From: Sulfitobacter sp. OXR-159
GTDB taxonomy: Bacteria; Pseudomonadota; Alphaproteobacteria; Rhodobacterales; Rhodobacteraceae
Reading direction: 5' to 3'
Length of the DNA: 64,000 nucleotides
NCBI RefSeq assembly: GCF_034377145.1
Contig: NZ_CP139707.1
Location: 2,864,501 to 2,928,500, forward strand
Shown here in pieces: positions 35,562-42,725 of the stretch; position 1 is the stretch's first letter; each line of letters begins with the position of its first letter. Position numbers and translations under genes: made by a program. The notes beneath the pieces were generated by a model that was not told the origin of the DNA, did not search any database, and saw only the letters and a program-made list of their open reading frames with translations.

Positions 35562-36644
35562 GTGATCCGCCTTGAAAAGCGCCCGCAGCCCAGCCGGGCC
35601 CTTTCCCTGTCGACGCCGATCATGGCGGTGCTGGCCACTTTCATCTTCGGCGGGCTCTTGTTCGCCGTGCTGGGCAAAGACCCAGTCGAGGCGCTGCAAA
35701 CGATTTTCTGGCAGCCGCTGTTTGGCGAATATGCCTTTTATTACCGCCCGCAACTGCTGATCAAAGGCGCGCCCTTGGTGCTGATCGCCATCGGTCTGAG
35801 CCTTGGGTTCAAAGCGGGCATCTGGAACATCGGGGCCGAGGGGCAGTACATCATGGGCGCCATCTTTGGCGCGGCGACGGGGCTGGCGTTCTACCCTGCC
35901 GAAGGGTGGTATATCTTCCCGCTGATGGTGCTCGCGGGGGCCTTGGGCGGTTGGCTTTGGGCGATGATCCCGGCCCTTTTGAAGGTGCGTTTTGGCACGA
36001 ATGAAATCCTCGTCTCGCTGATGCTGGTCTATGTGGCCGAGCAATTCCTTGCCTCTATGTCACTGGGTTTGCTGAAGAACCCCGAAGGCTATGGTTTCCC
36101 CGGCTCGCGCAACCTGCAACAATACGCTTCTGCCCATAACGCCGAGTTGTTCGCCGGGTCTGGCATGCATTGGGGCGTGGTCGCAGCCCTCATCGCGGTG
36201 ATATTCGCCTACGTCCTACTCGCCAAACACCGGTTGGGCTTTGCCATCCGCGTGACAGGCGAAGCCCCCCGCGCCGCGCGGTTCTCGGGTGTGAACCCGG
36301 CGCGGCTGGTGCTGTTTTGCCTCGGCACCTCTGGCCTGCTCGCCGGGCTTGCGGGGATGTTCGAAGTCTCCGGCCCCTCGGGACAAATCACCATCGACTT
36401 CAACGTGGGCTATGGCTTTACCGCTATCATCGTGGCCTTCCTTGGCCGTTTGCATCCCATTGGCATCCTGCTCGCAGGCGGATTGATGGCGCTGACCTAC
36501 ATCGGCGGCGACATCGCGCAGTCGAACCTTGGGCTGCCCGCCGCTGCGATCCAAGTGTTCCAAGGGATGCTCCTGTTCTTCCTGCTCGCGCTGGACGTTT
36601 TCACACATTACCGGCTGCGTCTTGGCGCGGCGGAGGCTGCCTGA
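35562..36644 (+). CDS. ABC transporter permease (BMP/nucleoside importer, YufP-like)
   Basis: A 360-aa permease starting with a GTG at 35562 after GGGGGTGATCT. Eight to ten hydrophobic helices; the motif 'GLSLGFKAGIWNIGAEGQYIMGAIFG' near residue 80 and 'TNEILVSLMLVYVAEQF' are typical of the YufP/NupP permeases. Its TGA stop overlaps the next permease's ATG by one base. Forms a heterodimeric channel with that protein. Confidence 0.92.
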   Translation: MIRLEKRPQPSRALSLSTPIMAVLATFIFGGLLFAVLGKDPVEALQTIFWQPLFGEYAFYYRPQLLIKGAPLVLIAIGLSLGFKAGIWNIGAEGQYIMGAIFGAATGLAFYPAEGWYIFPLMVLAGALGGWLWAMIPALLKVRFGTNEILVSLMLVYVAEQFLASMSLGLLKNPEGYGFPGSRNLQQYASAHNAELFAGSGMHWGVVAALIAVIFAYVLLAKHRLGFAIRVTGEAPRAARFSGVNPARLVLFCLGTSGLLAGLAGMFEVSGPSGQITIDFNVGYGFTAIIVAFLGRLHPIGILLAGGLMALTYIGGDIAQSNLGLPAAAIQVFQGMLLFFLLALDVFTHYRLRLGAAEAA

Positions 36645-37564
36645 TGGACCTTTCCGCAATCAACCCGCTTTTGTTCGTCGCAGGCTTCCTCGTTGCCGCG
36701 ACACCGCTGATCTTCGCCGCCATCGGCGAATTGGTGGTCGAGAAATCCGGCGTGCTGAACCTCGGGGTCGAGGGCATGATGATCACCGGCGCGATCTGCG
36801 GCTTTGCCACGGCGGTCGAGACCGGCTCGCCGCTTTTGGGCTTTGCCGCCGCTGCTGTCGGGGGCGCGGCACTGAGCCTGCTCTTTGCCTTTCTTACCCA
36901 AGTCACTTTAGCGAACCAAGTCGCCTCTGGCCTGTCGCTGACGCTTTTCGGCCTCGGCCTTTCGGCGCTGATCGGGCAAAGCTACGTCGGGATCAAACCG
37001 CCCCGGCTGGGCGATATCGATTTCGGCCCGCTGGCCGACATCCCGGTAATCGGGCCGATCCTGTTCACCCATGACATCATCCTCTATCTCGGTATCGCGC
37101 TGGTCGCCGCCGTCTGGGCCGTGCTGAAATTTACCCGCGCCGGGCTGATCCTGCGCGCCGTGGGCGAAAGCCACGATGCGGCCCATGCGCTCGGCTATAA
37201 GGTCAAGCGCATCCGCACGGCGGCAATTCTCTTCGGTGGCGCCTGTGCGGGCCTCGGCGGCGCCTACATCAGCCTGATCCGTGTGCCGCAATGGACCGAA
37301 GGCATGACCGCCGGGATCGGCTGGATCGCCCTTGCCCTCGTCGTCTTTGCCTCGTGGAAACCATGGCGCGCACTCTTGGGTGCCTATCTTTTCGGCGGCA
37401 TCACCCAGTTGCAATTGAACTTGCAAGGCGCGGGCGTTGCCATTCCAGTAGAGTATCTGGCAATGTCGCCGTATATCATCACCATCATCGTTCTGGTGGT
37501 GCTGTCGGCGGACAAAAGTGCCGCGCCGGCCTCACTGGGCCGAACCTTCCACGCCTCGAACTAG
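36644..37564 (+). CDS. ABC transporter permease (BMP/nucleoside importer, YufQ-like)
   Basis: A 306-aa permease. The start at 36644 (MDLSAINPLLFVAGFLVAAT) is chosen because it overlaps the preceding stop and begins the first helix; the frame is open further upstream but antiparallel to no domain. Motifs 'GVLNLGVEGMMITGAICGF' and 'HALGYKVKRIRTAAILFGG' identify the YufQ group. Partner of the 35562 permease. Confidence 0.92.
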   Translation: MDLSAINPLLFVAGFLVAATPLIFAAIGELVVEKSGVLNLGVEGMMITGAICGFATAVETGSPLLGFAAAAVGGAALSLLFAFLTQVTLANQVASGLSLTLFGLGLSALIGQSYVGIKPPRLGDIDFGPLADIPVIGPILFTHDIILYLGIALVAAVWAVLKFTRAGLILRAVGESHDAAHALGYKVKRIRTAAILFGGACAGLGGAYISLIRVPQWTEGMTAGIGWIALALVVFASWKPWRALLGAYLFGGITQLQLNLQGAGVAIPVEYLAMSPYIITIIVLVVLSADKSAAPASLGRTFHASN

Positions 37565-37635
37565 GGGCATCACGTCACGCGGCCCTGCGCCGCACATCAA
37601 GCCCCGGCAAGGGGCACGTAAACAGGGGAAACCTC

Positions 37636-38709
37636 ATGAAACTATCAACCCTTATGACCAGCGCGGCCCTTGCGCTCGGCCTTGCTTCGGGCGCTGTTGC
37701 CCAAGACAAGACCAAGGTCGGCTTTGTCTTTGTCGGCCCCGTGGGCGACGGCGGCTGGACCTATGAGCACAACCAAGGCCGCTTGGCCGTCGAAGAAGAG
37801 TTCGGCGATAAGGTCGAAACCGTCTTCGTCGAAAGCGTTGCCGAAGGCCCCGACAGTGAGCGTGTGATGACGCAGATGGCGCTCGACGGTGCCGACCTGA
37901 TCTTCACCACCTCCTTTGGCTACATGGACCCCACCATCAACGTCGCTAAGAAATTCCCCGACGTGAAGTTCGAGCACGCCACCGGCTACAAACGTGCCGA
38001 CAACGTCTCGACGTACTCCGCGCGTTTCTACGAAGGCCGCGCCATTCAGGGCCACATCGCGGGCTCGATGACCGAAAGCAACATCATCGGCTACATCGGC
38101 TCCTTCCCGATCCCCGAAGTGATCCGCGGCATCAACTCCGCCTATATCCACGCCAAGAAAGTAAACCCCGACGTTCAGTTCAAAATCGTCTGGGCCTACA
38201 CATGGTTTGACCCGGCCAAAGAAGCCGACGCCGCCAAGGTTCTGATCGAACAAGGCGCTGACGTGGTCCTGCAACACACCGATTCCACAGCACCCCAAGC
38301 GGCGGCACAGGAAGCGGGCAACGTGATCACCTTCGGTCAGGCGTCCGACATGGCGCAATACGGTCCCAAGCCGCGCGTTTCCTCCATCATTGACGACTGG
38401 GCCCCCTACTACATCGACCGCGTCAAAGCGGTTATGGATGGCACATGGGAATCCACCGACACATGGGACGGCATCGGGCCGGGCATGGTCGGCATTGGCG
38501 AGATCTCTGACGCCGTTCCCGCCGACGTGAAAGCCGAAGCGCTGGAAATGAAAGACAAGATCGCATCGGGCGAATACCACCCCTTCACCGGGCCGATCAA
38601 CAAACAGGACGGCTCCGCGTGGCTGGCCGAGGGCGAGACCGCCGATGATGGCACGCTCGCGGGCATGAACTTCTATGTCGAAGGCATCGAAGGCACCATC
38701 CCGCAGTAA
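37636..38709 (+). CDS. BMP-family ABC transporter substrate-binding protein
   Basis: A 357-aa periplasmic binding protein with a cleavable signal (MKLSTLMTSAALALGLASGAVAQ) and start at 37636 behind an AGGGGAA site. Unlike many BMP proteins it has no lipobox. The mature protein starts 'KTKVGFVFVGPVGDGGWTYEH', the family's opening, and has 'IFTTSFGYMDPTINVAKKFP' and 'GAMVGIGEISD'-like segments. Members bind purine nucleosides or xanthine-like bases; its position behind xdhABC supports a purine ligand. Last gene of the transport operon, closed by the 38732 terminator. Confidence 0.92.
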   Translation: MKLSTLMTSAALALGLASGAVAQDKTKVGFVFVGPVGDGGWTYEHNQGRLAVEEEFGDKVETVFVESVAEGPDSERVMTQMALDGADLIFTTSFGYMDPTINVAKKFPDVKFEHATGYKRADNVSTYSARFYEGRAIQGHIAGSMTESNIIGYIGSFPIPEVIRGINSAYIHAKKVNPDVQFKIVWAYTWFDPAKEADAAKVLIEQGADVVLQHTDSTAPQAAAQEAGNVITFGQASDMAQYGPKPRVSSIIDDWAPYYIDRVKAVMDGTWESTDTWDGIGPGMVGIGEISDAVPADVKAEALEMKDKIASGEYHPFTGPINKQDGSAWLAEGETADDGTLAGMNFYVEGIEGTIPQ

Positions 38710-38731
38710 GCCGAACCGGCTCACAGATGAC

Positions 38732-38763
38732 AGGGGCGTGCGGGCAACCGCGCGCCCCTTTTC
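38732..38763 (+). terminator. Intrinsic terminator after the purine-transport operon
   Basis: Stem AGGGGCG-GCGG/CCGC-CGCCCCT with single-base bulges around a GCAA loop, running directly into TTTT. It closes the xdh/ABC unit, about 23 bp beyond the binding-protein stop. Confidence 0.85.
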
Positions 38764-38824
38764 CATTGCGGCCCGCGCCGGGGTTGCTAGGCTCGCCCTT
38801 CCCTCTTTGTGAAAGGCGCTTGCC

Positions 38825-39442
38825 ATGATCACCGTGCACCACCTCAACCGCTCCCGCTCGCAGCGCATCCTTTGGCTGCTGGAGGAGTTGGATCAGCCCT
38901 ATGACGTCATCCGCTACCAGCGCGATGCCAAAACCAACCTCGCCCCGCCCGAGTTGAAACTGGTGCACCCTCTGGGCAAGTCCCCGATGATAGAGATTGA
39001 TGGCCAGTTGGTTGTCGAAAGCGCTGCCATCGTCGATCTGCTCTGCACCCGCTTCGCCCCCGAAATGATCCCTGAACGCAACACGCCCGCCTTCCTGCGC
39101 CATATGGAGCTGATGCATTTCGCCGAAGGCTCTGCCATGACGCCGATCCTGCTCAACCTCTATGTCTCGCGCTTGGGCGATGCCGCAGCCCCTCTGCACC
39201 CGCGCATCAGTTCGGAATTGGACAACCACTACAGCTATATGAACAGCCTCGTGCGGGCCTCGGGCCACTTCGTGCAAGATACGCTGTCGGCAGCCGACAT
39301 CATGCTGAGCTTCCCCGCCGAGGTTGCCATGCGCCAAGGCCGCGCCGCGGATTATCCGGCACTCAAGGGCTTTGTAGAGATGATCCACAACCGCCCCGCC
39401 TATCAACGCGCGCTAGAAAAGGGCGAGCCGCAGGACGCCTAG
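38825..39442 (+). CDS. Glutathione S-transferase
   Basis: A 205-aa cytosolic GST. The thioredoxin-like N-terminal domain shows 'HLNRSRSQRILWLLEELDQP' and the glutathione-binding 'GKSPMIEIDGQLVVESAAIVD' with the cis-Pro and the E-S pair. The all-helical C-terminal domain ends with 'NRPAYQRALEKGEPQ'. The 'SRSQRILWLLEEL' start is that of the beta/proteobacterial GST group. Monocistronic. Substrate unknown; probably detoxification. Confidence 0.9.
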   Translation: MITVHHLNRSRSQRILWLLEELDQPYDVIRYQRDAKTNLAPPELKLVHPLGKSPMIEIDGQLVVESAAIVDLLCTRFAPEMIPERNTPAFLRHMELMHFAEGSAMTPILLNLYVSRLGDAAAPLHPRISSELDNHYSYMNSLVRASGHFVQDTLSAADIMLSFPAEVAMRQGRAADYPALKGFVEMIHNRPAYQRALEKGEPQDA

Positions 39443-39507
39443 CGCCCCACCGCCTGCCCCGCGCCAAGCCCATTGCGCGCGGGCAGCGCCCATGCCACCA
39501 ATCGTGC

Positions 39508-40446
39508 ATGAACCAGATGCTTACCAGCCTTGACGGCACCCCCGCCAGCCGCCTCGCCTTCGGCACCATGCAATTTGGCGGCCGTGCCGATGCGGCGGCC
39601 TCGCGCGCGATGTTCGACGCCTGTATCGAGGCGGGGATCACGCATTTCGACACGGCGCATGTCTATACCGACGGGGCGTCCGAGACCCTGCTGGGCCAGT
39701 TCGTGCAAGATCGCCGCGACAGCCTGATCGTGGCCACCAAAGCCGCCTATATCGGCGGCGCAGGGCGTGCCAATATTCTCGCTTCTGCCGAGACATCACG
39801 CCAGCGGATGCAGCTTGATACGCTCGACGTGCTCTACCTGCACCGTTTCGACCCAGACACACCGTTGACCGAAAGCTTCGCCGCGCTGGCCGAATTGAAA
39901 GATCTGGGCCACATCCGCCAAGTTGGCCTGTCCAACTTCGCCGCATGGCAGGTCGTCAAAGCGGCCCATATCGCCGCCGACTTCGGCCTAGAAATCACGG
40001 TGATCCAACCGATGTACAACCTCGTTAAACGCCAAGCCGAGGTCGAGATCCTCCCCATGGCCCTTGACCTCGACATTCTCGTCGCGCCCTACTCTCCCTT
40101 GGGCGGCGGGCTGCTCACCGGGAAATATGCCACCGGAGGCACCGGTCGCCTCAGCGAAGATGACCGTTATGCTGCCCGCTACGGACAAGAGGTGATGCAC
40201 GGCGCCGCTGCCGGGCTGGCCGCCCTCGCCCGCGATCTTGGCACCCATCCGGCGACCCTCGCTGTGGCATGGGCGGCGGCACACCCCACGCGGCCAACCC
40301 CGATCATTTCCGCCCGCTCTTTGGCACAGCTTGAACCGTCACTGGCCGCGCTGAACTACCAAATGACGCCACAAACCTACGCCGCCATCGCCGCGCTCTC
40401 GCCCACACCGCCCCCGGCCACCGACCGGCTAGAAGAGCAATCATGA
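39508..40446 (+). CDS. Aldo/keto reductase
   Basis: A 312-aa NADPH-dependent TIM-barrel oxidoreductase. Features: 'RLAFGTMQFGGRADAAASR', the catalytic Asp/Tyr region 'ITHFDTAHVYTDGASE', Lys in 'DSLIVATKAAY', and 'DVLYLHRFDPDTPLTESF' with the His. The strand-4 'HIRQVGLSNFAAWQV' is also present. Reduces an aldehyde or ketone; substrate unknown. Its stop overlaps the DUF938 gene (ATGA), starting a three-gene operon with a methyltransferase-like protein and a lysozyme. Confidence 0.9.
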   Translation: MNQMLTSLDGTPASRLAFGTMQFGGRADAAASRAMFDACIEAGITHFDTAHVYTDGASETLLGQFVQDRRDSLIVATKAAYIGGAGRANILASAETSRQRMQLDTLDVLYLHRFDPDTPLTESFAALAELKDLGHIRQVGLSNFAAWQVVKAAHIAADFGLEITVIQPMYNLVKRQAEVEILPMALDLDILVAPYSPLGGGLLTGKYATGGTGRLSEDDRYAARYGQEVMHGAAAGLAALARDLGTHPATLAVAWAAAHPTRPTPIISARSLAQLEPSLAALNYQMTPQTYAAIAALSPTPPPATDRLEEQS

Positions 40447-41096
40447 GCCGACTGCCCCCGAGTGCCAGCGTCGCCGAAAACGCAGGCGGCGACCGTCTTT
40501 TCGCCCCCGCCGCCGCACGCAATCTCGACGCGCTTTGCGATCTGCTGGCAACCCACGCTCCACAAAAAGGCCGCGCGCTGGAAATCGCCAGCGGCACCGG
40601 CCAGCATGTGGTCGGCTTTGCCAAACGCCTGCCGGGCCTCACATGGCTGCCCAGCGACATCGACACCGCCCGCCGCGCCAGCATCAACGCCCACGCGGCC
40701 GAGGCCGCCCTGCCCAATATCGCCCCGGCCCTACCGCTCGACGCCACCAGCCCCGGCTGGGCAGCCGAGCATGGCCCCTTCGACCTGATCATGTTGGCCA
40801 ACCTGCTGCACCTCATCCCAACCCCCGCCACCCAGAGCCTGATCACCGAAGCCGCCACAGCCCTCGCCCCCGGCGGCACACTGATCCTCTACGGCCCCTT
40901 CAAACGCGCTGGCCAAACCATCTCCCCCGGCGACACCCGCTTTGACGCCGAACTGCGCGCCGCCGACCCCACGATCGGCTACAAAGACAACATCGACATG
41001 GCCCGCTGGCTCAGCGATGCGGGCCTTAGCCCGATCGACGAAGTGGACATGCCCGCCAACAACCTCGCATTCATCGCCAGAAAGCCCAGCCCATGA
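40443..41096 (+). CDS. DUF938 family SAM-dependent methyltransferase-like protein
   Basis: A 217-aa Rossmann-fold protein of the DUF938 family. The SAM motif I is 'GRALEIASGTGQHVVGFAK', motif II region 'LTWLPSDIDTARRASI', and 'FDLIMLANLLHLIPTPATQ' is the typical post-II segment; 'LAPGGTLILYGPFKRAGQ' and 'WLSDAGLSPIDEVDMPANN' are family-specific. Target of methylation unknown. Joined by 4-bp overlaps to the aldo/keto reductase upstream and the lysozyme downstream. Confidence 0.88.
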   Translation: MSRLPPSASVAENAGGDRLFAPAAARNLDALCDLLATHAPQKGRALEIASGTGQHVVGFAKRLPGLTWLPSDIDTARRASINAHAAEAALPNIAPALPLDATSPGWAAEHGPFDLIMLANLLHLIPTPATQSLITEAATALAPGGTLILYGPFKRAGQTISPGDTRFDAELRAADPTIGYKDNIDMARWLSDAGLSPIDEVDMPANNLAFIARKPSP

Positions 41097-41881
41097 TCCT
41101 CCGCCGCGCCCTGATCCTGTCGCTCCTTGCCCTCGCCGCCTGTGGGAGCCCAAGCACCCCGCCCCCCGCCGATCCCGACACGCTCTTTCCGGCCCGTTTC
41201 GGCGACAGCGACCCGGTGGATTTCAACGGCCGCACACCGCAATCCTTCCCCGTCCACGGGATTGACGTGGCCCGCTTTCAAAACAACATCGACTGGAACA
41301 CCGCCCGCAGAAACGGCGTGAACTTCGCCTTCATCAAAGCCACTGAAGGCGGCGACCTTAAAGACATCAACTTCGACACGCATTGGCAAGGCGCAGGACA
41401 AGCCGCCGTCAAACGCGGCGCCTACCACTTCTACTACTTCTGCACCTCACCCGAGGATCAGGCCCGCTGGTTCATCCGCAACGTGCCGCGCACCCCCGGC
41501 ATGCTGCCCCCGGTGCTCGACATGGAATGGAACCCGTTTTCCCCCACCTGCGCCCACATCCGGCCCCCAGCATCAGAGGTCCGCGATCAAATGCGCCGCT
41601 GGCTCGCGGTGGTCGAGGGTCACTACGGCCAACGCCCGATCATCTACACCACGCCAGAATTCTACCGCAAAAACGATCTTGGCAGCTTCAACGGCTATGA
41701 CTTCTGGCTGCGCACCACCGCCAAGACCCCCGCCGAGGCCTACCCCGGCCAAACTTGGCGCTTCTGGCAATACAGCGCCACCGGCATCGTCCCCGGCATC
41801 GGCGGTGACGTAGATCTCAACGCCTTCTCCGGCAGCAGCGCCCAATGGCAAAACTGGGTCGCCACCCGCGCCGCACGCTAA
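41093..41881 (+). CDS. Glycoside hydrolase family 25 lysozyme-like lipoprotein
   Basis: A 262-aa peptidoglycan hydrolase. The N-terminus MILRRALILSLLALAACGS carries a lipobox, so it should be anchored to a membrane by Cys17. The GH25 barrel begins 'HGIDVARFQNNIDWNTARR' (first catalytic-site Asp), followed by 'FAFIKATEGGDLKD', 'GAYHFYYFCTSPEDQA' and the catalytic DxE in 'PVLDMEWNP'. Ends with 'WRFWQYSATGIVPGIGGDVDLN'. All expected active-site acids are present. Probably acts on the cell's own murein. Start overlaps the preceding stop (ATGA). Confidence 0.92.
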   Translation: MILRRALILSLLALAACGSPSTPPPADPDTLFPARFGDSDPVDFNGRTPQSFPVHGIDVARFQNNIDWNTARRNGVNFAFIKATEGGDLKDINFDTHWQGAGQAAVKRGAYHFYYFCTSPEDQARWFIRNVPRTPGMLPPVLDMEWNPFSPTCAHIRPPASEVRDQMRRWLAVVEGHYGQRPIIYTTPEFYRKNDLGSFNGYDFWLRTTAKTPAEAYPGQTWRFWQYSATGIVPGIGGDVDLNAFSGSSAQWQNWVATRAAR

Positions 41882-41885
41882 ACGC

Positions 41886-41919
41886 AAAAAGGGGGGGGGG
41901 CGCACCTCCTCCCCCTTTC
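41886..41919 (+). terminator. Terminator with a ten-G run
   Basis: AAAAGGGGG...CCCCCTTT stem right after the lysozyme stop. Its 5' arm is a run of ten G residues, so several pairing registers are possible. It also lies between convergent genes and can serve the leftward one. Confidence 0.6.
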
Positions 41920-41978
41920 ATCCTTTCTTAAATACCGCTGCGCCTCAGCAGCCCCGCGCGCAACGCCGCTGTTGCGCG

Positions 41979-42725
41979 TCAGTCCCGCGCATAATGACGC
42001 GCCACGACAAACAGCCCGCCCACCAACAAAAGCGGCAGCAAGAATATCCGAAACACATGCACGCCCAGCACCGCCAACAGCGCGCCAATCAACTCATCCG
42101 CCCGGCTCCAGAGGTTGCTGGCAAGCTGCCGATACTCCGTCAGCCCCGGCTCTTCCTCACCCAAAGCCTCGCTGCCACCGACACGGGCGGTGATTTCCTC
42201 GATCACCTTCATATTGCGGTCATAGACTCCCTCGGTCAGCGTCCCGGCCAGCGGCTCCGACACCACCAAGGCCAGCGGCAGCGCAAACCCCAGAAACCCA
42301 CCATACCAAGCCAAACGCCGGGGCAGCCCCCCATGTCCGCGCTTGCTCAAGGCCCATATCCCAAGCGCGAGGCTCAGCAAGCCCAAGCCAATAGCACTCA
42401 CCGGGCCAAGCGCCACCGCGATCACCCCGGTTGCCACCATCACGCCGAAAACCAACCCCGCGATCCGCTCAACCGTGTCGTCAATCGGCTCCAACACCTT
42501 CAGGGGTCGCGCCGACCCCGAAGCGATGAAGGACAGCCCCACCTCGATCTCTTGCGCAGTGGACAAAAAGGCATTCAACGTGCGCAGCGTGACATAGGAA
42601 GCCGCCGCCGTGGTCGCCACATCCGCGGCATAGCCCTGCGCCGCGCTGACAACCGGATTGTCCCGCAACAGCGCCGCCGTCAGCGCCAGCACGCAGAAAA
42701 AAGCAAGCAACCCCCGCCGGATCAA
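41979..42725 (-). CDS. Hypothetical integral membrane protein, 248 aa
   Basis: Begins with an uncleaved or cleaved hydrophobic leader (MIRRGLLAFFCVLALTAALL), followed by a conserved-looking 'NAFLSTAQEIEVGLSFIASG' segment and about four more hydrophobic helices, two in the middle ('IGLGLLSLALGIWAL', 'YGGFLGFALPLALVV') and one near the end ('VFRIFLLPLLLVGGLFVVAR'). A polar domain around residues 175-215 lies outside the membrane. No family recognised. Its ATG overlaps the stop of the FAD/GcvT-type dehydrogenase by 4 bp, so the two are cotranscribed; a functional link is unproven. Confidence 0.75.
   Translation of the reverse strand: MIRRGLLAFFCVLALTAALLRDNPVVSAAQGYAADVATTAAASYVTLRTLNAFLSTAQEIEVGLSFIASGSARPLKVLEPIDDTVERIAGLVFGVMVATGVIAVALGPVSAIGLGLLSLALGIWALSKRGHGGLPRRLAWYGGFLGFALPLALVVSEPLAGTLTEGVYDRNMKVIEEITARVGGSEALGEEEPGLTEYRQLASNLWSRADELIGALLAVLGVHVFRIFLLPLLLVGGLFVVARHYARD

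Noticed and set aside
35512..35565. 17-codon frame (MSKPNLASFTLTIGGDL) between the double-ABC ATPase and the first permease
   Set aside because: It overlaps the ATPase stop and ends at the permease start, but it is too short and without a regulatory codon pattern to claim as a leader peptide.
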